34,197 nucleotides of DNA from contig CAYYNQ010000007.1 of the NCBI GenBank assembly GCA_964473105.1, positions 1-34,197 of the forward strand, read 5' to 3'. Positions 1 through 8,546 of the stretch are shown here, piece by piece. The DNA is from CAYYNQ01 sp964473105. GTDB taxonomy: Bacteria > Sumerlaeota > Sumerlaeia > MVZB01. The position numbers and the translations under genes are program-made. How positions within the stretch are numbered: position 1 is the stretch's first letter; every line of letters starts with the position of its first letter. Below the pieces are notes generated by a model. It did no database searches. It was not told the origin of the DNA and saw only the letters and a program-made list of their open reading frames with translations.

Positions 1-82
1 CAAGGTCGTCCTGGGCGCTGATGTTAAATGGATAGCAGGAAAGGTAAAGGAGTTGTGGCGCAAGGCAGAACACAAACCTTAA
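1..82 (+). CDS. 3' end of a truncated gene, product unknown
   Basis: The plus-strand frame beginning at base 2 is open for 26 codons and ends at TAA 80-82; the other two plus frames close within about 55 bases. The fragment ends in a basic, Trp-containing stretch (WRKAEHKP) and looks like an ordinary C-terminal tail. It converges with the minus-strand gene that ends at 118. It is too short to assign a family, and a chance open frame cannot be excluded. Confidence 0.4.
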   Translation, partial: KVVLGADVKWIAGKVKELWRKAEHKP

Positions 83-117
83 CATATTTTCATGTAATGG
101 GAATATCCAGGTTAAAT

Positions 118-942
118 TCACGGCGTCATCTTTTTCCAGGCGGCGATGACTTCCCCTGATGTATACGGGATCCAGTTGTGATCGACCCAGAAATTCTGGT
201 GCTGGCGCTGTTCACGGCACAGACAGTCAAACACGGGAAACGAGCCGACACCGTTTTGCGTCGCCCCGTAATTGGTCATGATCGCCGGGTCGAGGCCGTT
301 GCCGAGGTTCATCCCGGTGACCAGTATCCGCGTGACCGGTTTCGTGCCTCCTATTTTGTCATAATTCTTCCGGTTCTGAAGGATGTTCTTCAGCGAGGTG
401 TTGAGAAATGCGTTCTCATTGGAATGGCGCAGCACGATATCATCCGGATGGGGCTCAAGTTCAGGGATGATCTTTGCCGTCCATTCGCCCTCGACCGTGC
501 GCGGCATCCAGCCCTGTTTTTGAAAACGCCAGAGTACCGGCCCGTCGAGCAGGGATATCCCAGAAAGATCCTGTGTCATATATTTTGTGTAGATCACCAG
601 GATCCCGTGCCTGCGCGCCTCATCCAGTAGATGCTTGAGGTTCCTGACCTCGTCCTTGAACTTTTCGGGTAACTGGTGTTTATCAGGATTTGATGTCCTG
701 ATGGCAGCGGAAGCCCGGCGGGCATATCCCCCCTCGGTCGAGAGGAACTCGTTTTGCATGCCGATGACTAGCAGGGCGGTATGTTCGGGATCGACCAGCC
801 GCTCATCAATCAGCTTTTGAACATTTTTCTCGAACCGGGATTTCCGCTCCGGGTTGTCGGCCTTTTGTTGTCCATGGCCGGTTGAAGACAGGCACATTGC
901 AAGCAGCAGGATAACCGGGAACCGGGTCAGCATTGAATCCAT
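118..942 (-). CDS. secreted isochorismatase-like protein with all three catalytic residues lost (probable pseudoenzyme)
   Basis: The fold is the isochorismatase/cysteine hydrolase family: a beta strand with VIGMQNEF, a central ILVIYTKY strand, and a late ILVTGMN strand. The family triad is Asp-Lys-Cys. Here the Asp of the usual VIDMQ motif is Gly, the Lys is Arg (VLRHS), and the Cys after TG...NG is Leu, with about three extra residues in that loop. The neighbour at 983-1813 keeps all three. I chose ATG 942 because it begins a clear signal peptide (MDSMLTRFPVILLLAMCL) preceded by AGGAC; ATG 933 is the alternative. A longer reading from 1011 would overlap the upstream gene and put about 23 polar residues before the signal. 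The product is probably exported to the periplasm. A binding or regulatory role is possible but unproven. The gene follows its intact paralogue with a 40-base gap and is likely co-transcribed with it. Confidence 0.8.
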   Translation of the reverse strand: MDSMLTRFPVILLLAMCLSSTGHGQQKADNPERKSRFEKNVQKLIDERLVDPEHTALLVIGMQNEFLSTEGGYARRASAAIRTSNPDKHQLPEKFKDEVRNLKHLLDEARRHGILVIYTKYMTQDLSGISLLDGPVLWRFQKQGWMPRTVEGEWTAKIIPELEPHPDDIVLRHSNENAFLNTSLKNILQNRKNYDKIGGTKPVTRILVTGMNLGNGLDPAIMTNYGATQNGVGSFPVFDCLCREQRQHQNFWVDHNWIPYTSGEVIAAWKKMTP

Positions 943-982
943 TCGTCCTGGATTGTTGTTGATCAGATGAAAGAAGGCCAGT

Positions 983-1813
983 TCAGTGTTTTTTGCGGGA
1001 TGAATCATCAATCATTATATTCCAGACTTTCATGATTTCATCCGACTGGAACACCGGGTAACGTGATTCCATGAAGACCAGGGCGCGTTCATAATACGCG
1101 CCGACCGATTTGTCGGGCGGGGTTTCCGGGTCCACGCCGAACTGCGAATTTTTCCTTTGTTCAGCGTTACCGTGGTTGACAATATCCCGGACCAGGACCG
1201 GGTAATAACCGTGCAATTCGGCTCCCCAGGTGGTCCCCATTACGCAACCGTTGGTCGCCGTGCCGGTCAGGATCACGCTCTTGATCGATCGGGATCGTAA
1301 TAGCTGGTCCAGCTGCGTCTCGCTGAAACTGTCACCGCTGTGCTTGTAGATCATCAGGTCACCCTTCTTTGGGGCAAGTTCTTTGCAGGTCATCGACCAT
1401 TTCCGTGCCAGGGTTTTTTCACCGACCACTTCGCTTCGGTACATCAAGTCAATCCCGGACTGGTCGTAGTCGAGGAATACAATCTCGACATAGATGATTG
1501 TCACGCCGGCTTTGCGGGCGGTGTTGATGAACCTGGCCAGTTGCGGGATGTCATGGGTTTCCTGGTAATGGTCTGAAATTCGCGGTTCATCGGGAATCGG
1601 GTTGCTGCGTTTCCACCCCGGCTCATCCGCAAAATAATGTCCGCAGGAAAGGACATTCTCATTTTGCATGTCGATCACAATAACAGCAGAGTGTTCGGGT
1701 TCGACGAGTTCTTCTATCCTGGGCAGCACACGGATCCCGTTGACAGTAGACTCCGCATATACGACAGGGGATAGCGACAGAAAAACTAAGATGATGGATT
1801 GCAGGGTTTTCAT
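983..1813 (-). CDS. secreted isochorismatase-family cysteine hydrolase
   Basis: This is an isochorismatase-fold hydrolase with an intact triad: Asp in VIVIDMQNEN (residue 48 from ATG), Lys in MIYKHS (157) and Cys in TGTATNGCV (190), followed by the family's typical TTWGAELHGY helix and LVRDIV strand. Family members hydrolyse C-N or vinyl-ether bonds in small molecules (nicotinamide, carbamoyl compounds, isochorismate); the substrate here cannot be read from sequence. The N-terminus (MKTLQSIILVFLSLSPVVYA) is a good Sec signal with an AxA-like cleavage site (VYA), so the enzyme should be periplasmic or secreted, which is unusual for the family. ATG 1813 is preferred to TTG 1819; no clear ribosome binding site is seen. 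The gene sits 23 bases after the GH127-like gene and 40 bases before a degenerate paralogue, forming a probable three-gene operon. Confidence 0.88.
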   Translation of the reverse strand: MKTLQSIILVFLSLSPVVYAESTVNGIRVLPRIEELVEPEHSAVIVIDMQNENVLSCGHYFADEPGWKRSNPIPDEPRISDHYQETHDIPQLARFINTARKAGVTIIYVEIVFLDYDQSGIDLMYRSEVVGEKTLARKWSMTCKELAPKKGDLMIYKHSGDSFSETQLDQLLRSRSIKSVILTGTATNGCVMGTTWGAELHGYYPVLVRDIVNHGNAEQRKNSQFGVDPETPPDKSVGAYYERALVFMESRYPVFQSDEIMKVWNIMIDDSSRKKH

Positions 1814-1836
1814 GGTCAATAATTATGATACGGGTT

Positions 1837-3807
1837 TCACCATGCCAGTTCATTGTCAGGGATGAAGCGCGCCACATTTTTCCAGAGGGTCTCACCCGTC
1901 CGGTAATGGCCCCGCAGGTAGGTTGGACAGTAGTTGCCCGGCGGGTTGATACTGACAACACTGCTGCCGCGGATGACGAGGGTGTAATCCTTCCCATGCA
2001 GAGACAGTTTTTCAGTGCGTTCCCGGATGGGGAAATTCACGGATGCCACGCGGCCCTTCTTGACTTTCCCGATTTGCAGATAACGGCCGTCGAACGCGGT
2101 TTCACGGGATTTCCCGTTCACCAACAGCGTGACTTCATCGAGATCAACCCAGTGGGGGATCCGAACGGAAAGGTCTGTTTTTTTTCTGGCGTGGATATCC
2201 ACCTGCCCTTTGAAGGGGATATGGCTGTCAATGTCGGCCCACTTTGACGCACGGTTGAACAGGAGGTGCAGTTTTAATTTCCCATCGCCATATTCCAGCA
2301 TGTTTTTCCAGATGATGTAGAGCAGCCGGGCGCCACTGCCCGTGCAGCAGCCCTGGATGCCCAGCGCGATGTGTTCGGAGTGCCAGTCATTGATGGGCCC
2401 CCAGCCGGCAAATCCGCCCAGGTTGCGCTCGGCAACACGGTCTGTCGTTGCCCATTTGTAATCTTCCTTCATGCGGTTATCAATATTCTCCGCACGCGGT
2501 TTCCGGTGGTTCCAGTGGCCGTCGGTGACCCAGTCGATCCAGGTCAGCTGGTTTTCCGCGAACTGGTTGCGGATCCAGCGGTCGGCATCATCCCAATAAT
2601 CATGGCCGAGTTGTGAAAGGTAGATTGCGTTCATGGTCATGTCGACAACCTCGCAGGTCTCCGCTTCGAAGTTGAGTCCGCCGTACATCTTGTCAAAATA
2701 CTCGGTGGTCCTGCGGTTGCAGAACTCGGGAAAAAAACCAATGAGATCGATACTGCCGGCGTCTGTTGTCTTCCCATACCGGTATATCCTGTGTGCCCAT
2801 TCCTCGAGTTCCTCGTCACCGCCGAGGGTCCTGGCGACCTCCAGCGCGACCCACCCCAGGCGTGAATGCGAATGAAAATGAATGCCGGAGTCGGGATTAT
2901 CGGTGGCGTTCAGGTATTCGCCGTTGGGCCCGAAATATTCCGCATAACGCATGACATGACGGAGGATCTTGGCCGCGAGCTGGGCGGCCTCGGGGTCAAT
3001 GCCCAGCAGGCGGTGATGTTGCGCGAGTCCGCAGGCAAGCTGTCCGCCGGCCATGGCGGCACCCCTGACGGGCGGAGTTTCCGGTTTTCTGATGACATAT
3101 CCCGGCTGGACGGAGTTCTGGAAGACATAGGCCGTTTCACCGTTATCGATGACGGTACTCTTTAATACAGACGCCAGCTTCTTTGCGGCTTCAAGCCATG
3201 GCCCATCAGGATCCTGGAGATGATAAAGGCTGAATGCTCCGAGGATCCATCCGCTGTCATAGGTCAGGCCGGCCATGAATTCCCGGGTGGGCTTCTCGTG
3301 GATACCCGAGGCCGGTGCGCTGCCGCCGATCTGTCCCCAGGGTCGACCGGTCAGGGGCGTGTAGACCAGGCCGTCATCACCCTGCAGCAGCAGCAGGACT
3401 TCACGGATGCGGTGTTCACGGTCGATGTTCTGTTGTGTTCCCGAGACGGTCCGGCAGACCGGAAGGATCTGTGAAAACTTGCTGCGTGCGTTGACGCCCG
3501 GGAATTGCATCGCCATGCGGGGTGGTTCGACCAGAAGGTCCACGACCCAGTAACCTTCCATGTCGGCTTTCGGATTGAGTGATTCGGTCAGGGCATTGAC
3601 GGCGAGTGCCGAGCGTTCGGCGAGGTCGAACGTGGCCGGGGCGAGGCGTTCATAATATTGCCCCCTGTATTCCGGTTGAGAAACCTCGGGGATGGAATCC
3701 CTCATATACGGGATAGGTTCGCTTGGGACCGGGTCGGGAATGACGGCTGCGGTCGTGATGTTACATGGGATACTAGACGATGCAAGGAGGAGCATCCAAA
3801 ATTTCAT
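1837..3807 (-). CDS. secreted GH127-like (DUF1680 type) glycoside hydrolase
   Basis: The sequence shows an (alpha/alpha)-barrel type glycosidase of the DUF1680/beta-L-arabinofuranosidase group. Key residues of characterised GH127 enzymes (Glu and Cys in an E-x-C element, then a Cys-Cys pair, together binding zinc, one Cys acting as nucleophile) are matched by E-T-C at residues 383-385 and C-C at 487-488 in GCCTGSGARLL. These are followed by the beta-sandwich motif SVRIPHWVD. From ATG 3807 the product is 656 residues, a normal family length, and starts with a signal peptide (MKFWMLLLASS...). The frame stays open upstream to 4002, but that part is Cys/His/Pro-rich and unlike the family, so I exclude it. 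The linkage cleaved is not predictable; beta-L-arabinofuranosides are the best-known substrates, and GH142 or GH146 are alternatives. Two exported isochorismatase-like genes follow closely. No strong promoter is visible in the 270 bases upstream. Confidence 0.82.
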   Translation of the reverse strand: MKFWMLLLASSSIPCNITTAAVIPDPVPSEPIPYMRDSIPEVSQPEYRGQYYERLAPATFDLAERSALAVNALTESLNPKADMEGYWVVDLLVEPPRMAMQFPGVNARSKFSQILPVCRTVSGTQQNIDREHRIREVLLLLQGDDGLVYTPLTGRPWGQIGGSAPASGIHEKPTREFMAGLTYDSGWILGAFSLYHLQDPDGPWLEAAKKLASVLKSTVIDNGETAYVFQNSVQPGYVIRKPETPPVRGAAMAGGQLACGLAQHHRLLGIDPEAAQLAAKILRHVMRYAEYFGPNGEYLNATDNPDSGIHFHSHSRLGWVALEVARTLGGDEELEEWAHRIYRYGKTTDAGSIDLIGFFPEFCNRRTTEYFDKMYGGLNFEAETCEVVDMTMNAIYLSQLGHDYWDDADRWIRNQFAENQLTWIDWVTDGHWNHRKPRAENIDNRMKEDYKWATTDRVAERNLGGFAGWGPINDWHSEHIALGIQGCCTGSGARLLYIIWKNMLEYGDGKLKLHLLFNRASKWADIDSHIPFKGQVDIHARKKTDLSVRIPHWVDLDEVTLLVNGKSRETAFDGRYLQIGKVKKGRVASVNFPIRERTEKLSLHGKDYTLVIRGSSVVSINPPGNYCPTYLRGHYRTGETLWKNVARFIPDNELAW

Positions 3808-4077
3808 GTGATGACAGATGGCCGGCATGTGCCTTGAATTCCTAGGGTGGGGTCTGTGGTGCCACCAAATTGTGCAGCAGGACGGGGCAATGCTGACATG
3901 GCCAACTTCGGGCTTCAAGTTTTTTTCATCTTTCATGTTGAGCAAGGAATGCGATGCGGGCCTGCACAAGCCTGGAGAGAACCGCAAAGCAAAGGATGCC
4001 ACTGAAATATCACGGATTGGATCGGATAGATCAGTCGCAACTCCCGGTTTTCGCTCAGGCTCATGGGAGAGTGGTCC

Positions 4078-4560
4078 TCAGGGGGTCACGGGAAGGCGAT
4101 CGATTTTGTCGTCATCGCCGATCATCATGCCGCCTTCCTTGTATTTTCGCAGGATGAAATGGGTCGTTGTGCTGGTTACGTTTTCGATCGTGGCCAGCTT
4201 TTCATTCACGAAAATGGCCACCTCCTTCAGGTCGGCGCTCTCAACGAAGACCAGTAGGTCATAGGTGCCTGAGACCAGGTAGCATAACTTGACCTCGGGG
4301 AACCGGTAGATCTGCGAGGCGATCTCGTTGTAACCCACATCACGCTGCGGCATGATACGGGCCTCGATGATCCCGATACAGGGTTCTTCATCGAGTTTCT
4401 CGGGGTTGGTCACGACGTGGTAACCCAAGATTGTGCGACTCGACTCCAGTTCATCGATCACAGCCTTGACCGTGGCCTCATCGGTGTCAAGCCGGCATGC
4501 TATATCGGCACAACTGAGCCGCGCGTCCTGGCGGAGTGTTTCAAGGATTTTGTCTTTCAA
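4078..4560 (-). CDS. Lrp/AsnC-family transcriptional regulator
   Basis: The 160-residue protein has an N-terminal winged helix-turn-helix (residues about 1-50; LSCADIACRLDTDEATVKAVIDEL contains the HTH) and a C-terminal RAM/AsnC ligand-binding domain (about 62-140; IEARIMPQ..., VKLCYLVSGTYDLLVFVES). Such proteins bind amino acids or similar effectors and act as dimers or octamers on DNA. Length fits the family (about 150-165). The start is TTG 4560: an in-frame TAG nine bases upstream rules out an earlier start, and no ATG lies near the N-terminus. The gene starts 15 bases after floA ends, so the two are almost certainly co-transcribed. Its targets are unknown; the coupling suggests floA or envelope genes, but that is inference. 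Confidence 0.9.
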   Translation of the reverse strand: MKDKILETLRQDARLSCADIACRLDTDEATVKAVIDELESSRTILGYHVVTNPEKLDEEPCIGIIEARIMPQRDVGYNEIASQIYRFPEVKLCYLVSGTYDLLVFVESADLKEVAIFVNEKLATIENVTSTTTHFILRKYKEGGMMIGDDDKIDRLPVTP

Positions 4561-4575
4561 CGATCTCTACCCGTC

Positions 4576-5565
4576 CTACTTCTCGTCCTCATCGGCAATG
4601 CTCTCACGCATGTCGGTGTCGGCCTCGATGTTGCGCATCTTGTAATAGTCCATAATTCCCAGATTGCCGGCGCGGAATGCATCAGCCATCGCACGGGGCA
4701 CATCAGCCTCGGCCTCGACCACCTTGGCCCTCATTTCTTGCTCAAGCGCCTTCATTTCCTGCTCACGTGCGATCGCGAGCGCACGGCGTTCCTCAGCCTT
4801 GGCTTGGGCGATTTGCTTGTCGGCCTCGGCCTGGTCAATCTGCAGTTTCGCGCCGATGTTTTCACCGACATCGATGTCGGCAATATCGATCGAGAGAATT
4901 TCAAAGGCTGTGCCTGAATCCAACCCGCGCTCAAGAACGCGCTTGGAAATCATGTCTGGGTTTTCCAGCACCTTCTTGTGCGTGTCCGCAGAACCGATCG
5001 TTGTCACAATGCCCTCACCGACGCGTGCGATGATGGTTTCCTCGGTTGCTCCCCCGACCAGACGCTCAAGGTTGGCACGTACCGTCACGCGGGCCTTGGC
5101 CTTGAGTTGGATCCCGTCCATTGCGACAGCGTCAACGGTACTGCGACCCTTTCCAGGGTCCGGCGCATCGATTACCTTGGGCTCGACGCTCATCTTGACC
5201 GCCTCAAGTACGTTACGGCCTGCAAGGTCGATTGCGCTGGCACGTGCAAAATCGAGGGGGATTTTGGCCCGGTCCGCGGCAATCAACGCGTAGACAACCA
5301 CATGGACGTTGCCGTTGGCCAGGTAATGGCTCTCCAGTTGGCTGCGGGTTGCGTTGATGCCAGCTTGGCGGGCATTGATCAGGGGGTTGACAATCTCTTG
5401 GGGTGGAATCCGCCGCAGGCGCATGGCAATCAGTGAAAACAGCCCGATCCGGACGGCACTCAGCCGTGCTGCGATGAAAAGACGAACCGGGACAAAATGA
5501 AAAAATGCTCCCGCCAGAACGAAGAGAAGAAGAACCCCGACAACAATTCCAAGCATTGCTTCCAT
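4576..5565 (-). CDS. floA: FloA flotillin-like membrane scaffold protein
   Basis: This 329-residue protein matches the bacterial FloA (UPF0365/YqfA) family end to end. An N-terminal membrane hairpin (residues about 3-45) is followed by the family stretch RIPPQEIVNPLINARQAG, an SPFH/PHB domain, and a helical Ala/Glu-rich region (about 225-295, AEADKQIAQAKAEERR) that mediates oligomerisation. FloA forms membrane foci linked to membrane fluidity and protein organisation in Bacillus. An AGGAGG site (5578-5583) lies 12 bases before ATG 5565. The usual NfeD-type partner is not adjacent; an Lrp/AsnC-type gene follows instead. A candidate promoter lies immediately upstream (5590-5618). Confidence 0.93.
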   Translation of the reverse strand: MEAMLGIVVGVLLLFVLAGAFFHFVPVRLFIAARLSAVRIGLFSLIAMRLRRIPPQEIVNPLINARQAGINATRSQLESHYLANGNVHVVVYALIAADRAKIPLDFARASAIDLAGRNVLEAVKMSVEPKVIDAPDPGKGRSTVDAVAMDGIQLKAKARVTVRANLERLVGGATEETIIARVGEGIVTTIGSADTHKKVLENPDMISKRVLERGLDSGTAFEILSIDIADIDVGENIGAKLQIDQAEADKQIAQAKAEERRALAIAREQEMKALEQEMRAKVVEAEADVPRAMADAFRAGNLGIMDYYKMRNIEADTDMRESIADEDEK

Positions 5566-5589
5566 GACTGCATCCTACCTCCTGATCAA

Positions 5590-5618
5590 TATATCCCGTT
5601 TGGACAGGGATGGGTCAA
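5590..5618 (-). promoter_or_regulatory. candidate sigma-70 promoter for floA
   Basis: On the minus strand TTGACC (5613-5618) is followed after 17 bases by GATATA (5590-5595). The predicted start would fall at the Shine-Dalgarno sequence, giving an unusually short leader, so the call is tentative. The -35 element lies between two arms of a 7-base inverted repeat. Confidence 0.35.
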
Positions 5619-5635
5619 TACTAGGCAGCCTGTCC
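5602..5635. repeat. inverted repeat GGACAGG / CCTGTCC flanking the floA -35 region
   Basis: GGACAGG at 5602-5608 and CCTGTCC at 5629-5635 are perfect inverted copies separated by 20 bases, about 37 bases upstream of the floA start. The spacer holds the candidate -35 hexamer, so this could be an operator, perhaps for the Lrp-type regulator encoded downstream. It could also be chance. Confidence 0.35.
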
Positions 5636-5782
5636 CTGATAGTCCAGCCTATCGTTGTCATGCCCGGCATCTTTGGTGCGACGGGATATCGGTGCCCGGA
5701 ATGGATCGGCTCCTTGCCAATACCGGGTCAGCGGCCCGGTCCGGGGGGCGGCCCTGTTATTTATGGCCCTGAATCGGCAGTC

Positions 5783-8131
5783 CTAGAACCGGCTCTTCAG
5801 GCTGAAATGAAACAGCCTAGCCTCATCATCGCTTTCCTTGAGGAAGGGTAACGCAAGGTCCAGCCCGACACGTGCATGCTGTAAATCGAACCTCAGACCG
5901 GCCCCGGTCGAGGCACGCACTTGTCCGAAATTCCCGGGATTTTCACCCAGTACGCCGGCATCCAGGAAGAGGATGCCGGCGACCGGTCCGAATAACGGCC
6001 TCATCAACTCGTTACGCAGCAGGATCTTGGTGGAGCCACCGGTTGGCAAATCACGATCATCATGATCGAAATACCCGGCTTGCCGGTAACCGAAGCCACG
6101 CAGGTCCTGACTGCCTCCCATGAAAATTCTCTCCTCAATGGGTAGAATCCTGCTGCTGTAGGGGATCAGGTCAAGGCGGGCCTGCATTCGATAGGTCAAC
6201 TGATCCGTCACCGGCCAGTATTGGTCACGCCTAGCGCCAAAGCGGGCGTATGGTGCCCCGGCCCAGCCCGCCTCCAGTTCGAAATCCTTCAGGGACCCCC
6301 GTCGCGGCCATGACCCGATCGGGGTCCGGGTATCCTTGCTGATCCGGATTGCGCCTGTTGTGACCCAATAATCCAGATCCAGGTTTTCCCGGGCGTGAAT
6401 GTCCTGTTCCTCATCGAGGCGGATATATTCCATACGTGAACTCAGGTATACGGACCAGTCACGCTGAAGCGGAACCTTGAGTCGTGCCGCTAGGCCTCCG
6501 ACATGGGCGTCGTATCCCGGCCGGTTCCTGTGGTGGTAATACATGCGCGTAAGCAGCGACTTGTTGCTTTCGCCGATATGCCGGTCCAGATAACTGATTT
6601 CAGCAGAACTGTTGTAAGTCCCGACACGGGCCTCGACCCTGAACCGGTCACCGTGGCCGCCCAAGTTTTTTTCACTGAGTCGAATGTAGATGTATCCCCC
6701 GAAAAGGTCATCATAACCGACACCCCCGCCAAACTGTCCGGTCGGTTCATCCTCGATGCTGATGACCATGTCATGGACACCCGGGTCACTTGTCGGCGAG
6801 TTGGAAACATCTAGGCTGCTGGGACGGAAGACCTGCATCCCGGAAAGCCTTCTCAGGGAGCGTTGCTCCAGCTGTTTGTTGTAGATGTCGCCTGGTGCAA
6901 GGAGGATTTCACGCCGAATTGCGTCGTCATGAACCTGCGGTGAAAGGTTCTCGTAGAAGCGCGTGAACCAGCCTGGGGCTTCATCATCCCTGTAGCGGGG
7001 GCGTTTGAGGATGATTTGGCCGACATGGATGCGTTCATGCTCCATAATATCGATGGTCATCCGCATCTGCTCAAGTTCGGGATCGAACTCGTGGCGTGTA
7101 TTGAACTCGGTCGTCAATAACCCGTGGTCATAGTAAAGGTTCTCCAAGTCGATGGCTGCCCGGCGAAACCGCTTGCCATCGAATGGTTTGCCCAGTAGAT
7201 GTTTGAAGGGTTGATGCAGTTCGGCGCGGCTGAAGAGTCGGCCCCCCAGGATTTGAATCTCGCCGAAATGGTAGCGCTGGCCCTCGTTGATTTCGATAAC
7301 CGGTGAAACCACAGTCCTGTCCCCTGCGATTTCCTTCTCAAACGTTCCCCGTTTCACCTTGGCATCGAAATAGCCGAACTGATGGTAAAATGTCCGCAAC
7401 CGGCCCAGGTCCTCCTCAAATGTCAGGTCATCATAATAATTCCTCGCAAAACCCCAGGACCCATTCGTTTCCAGGTGGGTCCGCAGGCGGATTTTCGTGA
7501 AGGCGTCATTTCCGTTGATGATCACATCCTTGCACAGCACCTGCTGCCCCTCGTCGATGATGAACTGCAGGTCGGCATGGAGAGCCTCATTTTCCCCGTT
7601 CTGCTGTGTAATGACATTGGCTTTGACACGGGCCTGGGGCATGCCGATCAATTTGTACTCATTGCGGATTGAACGGATCAGGGCTCGCCGTAGTTTTTCG
7701 TCGAGTACGTCCCCTTCCTTGACGTCTTCGAGGAGATGCTCAATGCGTTCGTTCTTCAGGCGATCGTTTCCTATCACCTGAAACTGACGGTATCGGGGGT
7801 ACTCGCGAACATTGAAATTCACCCTCCATCCCTGCGTCCCCCGGTTTGTCTCGACACTTGCCATCTCCATGATTCCGGACAGGTAATCTAGGTCCATGCG
7901 AATATTTGAACTATGGTAGGTCTCCCCTGCGCGTGTTCTCAGGCGACTGATGACATGGTGATGTTCCAGTGAAGTCAGGCCGTTGATTTGAACAGATTCC
8001 ACTGGCTCATCCAGAATTTCATCCTGACAAGACCCATAGTGGGCAGCTGACACAGCCAGTAGCATCGAAACCGCAAGGATCAGCCTTGGAAGGCAGGATC
8101 GGTCAGGGAAAGTGCGTGGGCAATCAGCCAT
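5783..8131 (-). CDS. bamA: BamA/Omp85-family outer membrane protein assembly factor
   Basis: The product is 782 residues: a signal peptide (about 1-36), five POTRA-like repeats (roughly 42-115, 116-200, 201-290, 291-370, 371-470, each with a VQINGL or FQVIGN type strand), then an Omp85 beta-barrel (about 475-782). The barrel has the conserved late motif GGSQDLRGFGYR, which corresponds to the family's (V)RGF/Y lid-lock element, and ends in a C-terminal Phe, the usual outer-membrane recognition residue. The barrel, about 305 residues, is shorter than in E. coli BamA. Five POTRAs favour BamA over TamA. No skp, lpx or other usual partner is adjacent. The gene is transcribed divergently from rpsB across about 0.7 kb. 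No ribosome binding site is evident before ATG 8131. Confidence 0.88.
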   Translation of the reverse strand: MADCPRTFPDRSCLPRLILAVSMLLAVSAAHYGSCQDEILDEPVESVQINGLTSLEHHHVISRLRTRAGETYHSSNIRMDLDYLSGIMEMASVETNRGTQGWRVNFNVREYPRYRQFQVIGNDRLKNERIEHLLEDVKEGDVLDEKLRRALIRSIRNEYKLIGMPQARVKANVITQQNGENEALHADLQFIIDEGQQVLCKDVIINGNDAFTKIRLRTHLETNGSWGFARNYYDDLTFEEDLGRLRTFYHQFGYFDAKVKRGTFEKEIAGDRTVVSPVIEINEGQRYHFGEIQILGGRLFSRAELHQPFKHLLGKPFDGKRFRRAAIDLENLYYDHGLLTTEFNTRHEFDPELEQMRMTIDIMEHERIHVGQIILKRPRYRDDEAPGWFTRFYENLSPQVHDDAIRREILLAPGDIYNKQLEQRSLRRLSGMQVFRPSSLDVSNSPTSDPGVHDMVISIEDEPTGQFGGGVGYDDLFGGYIYIRLSEKNLGGHGDRFRVEARVGTYNSSAEISYLDRHIGESNKSLLTRMYYHHRNRPGYDAHVGGLAARLKVPLQRDWSVYLSSRMEYIRLDEEQDIHARENLDLDYWVTTGAIRISKDTRTPIGSWPRRGSLKDFELEAGWAGAPYARFGARRDQYWPVTDQLTYRMQARLDLIPYSSRILPIEERIFMGGSQDLRGFGYRQAGYFDHDDRDLPTGGSTKILLRNELMRPLFGPVAGILFLDAGVLGENPGNFGQVRASTGAGLRFDLQHARVGLDLALPFLKESDDEARLFHFSLKSRF

Positions 8132-8488
8132 GCATCAAGAATCTGTAAAAGAATAAAATTGAGAACCACATTGGCTGAAAAATCATGCAATTGCAACGCA
8201 TAACTCACACAACTTCAGTCAGGAAGGGAATTCCGGCTTTTACTGCCGGGTCTGGTTTGGTCTGTTTCCCCCAGAGAGTGGGCGCAGTTCCTGAGGGCGA
8301 GGTCCCTATCTCGTTCGAACCATATTTCGACCCGTGATATAGTCTCGGGGATTGTTGATGAGATTGAGTTTTGCCGGAAATCAGAATGCATCGGCCCCAT
8401 CAGGAAATTCAAAGGCCGCCCCCCTTGGAAACCAGTCCATTTCATGCCCCTGTCCCCAGATTTGAGGATCAGGACGAACTATTTTTGC
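8132..8488. other. divergent intergenic region between bamA and rpsB
   Basis: This is the bamA-side part of a 702-base gap. I see no credible gene in it: a 76-codon minus-strand open frame at 8215-8445 has no ribosome binding site and resembles nothing. The stretch next to bamA (about 8140-8200) is AT-rich and probably holds its promoter, but no clear hexamer pair stands out. Confidence 0.5.
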
Positions 8489-8518
8489 TTGCCTGTAATT
8501 ATTGGACTTTGGTAGAAT
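8489..8518 (+). promoter_or_regulatory. candidate sigma-70 promoter for the rpsB-tsf-pyrH operon
   Basis: TTGCCT (8489-8494) is separated by 18 bases from TAGAAT (8513-8518). Transcription would start near 8525 and give a leader of about 310 bases before rpsB. It is the best plus-strand match in the gap. Confidence 0.42.
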
Positions 8519-8546
8519 AGGATGTTTTTGGTCAGTGCAGAAGGGA

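Noticed and set aside
3808..4002. 65-codon N-terminal extension of the GH127-like gene
   Set aside because: It is Cys/His/Pro-rich, precedes an evident signal peptide and is unlike the family; treated as untranslated upstream sequence.
5722..5740. GC-rich hairpin ACCGGG/CCCGGT downstream of bamA
   Set aside because: It has a six-pair stem with no U-tract in either direction; not enough to call a terminator.
8215..8445. 76-codon minus-strand open frame between bamA and rpsB
   Set aside because: It has no ribosome binding site, polar low-structure composition and no family resemblance.
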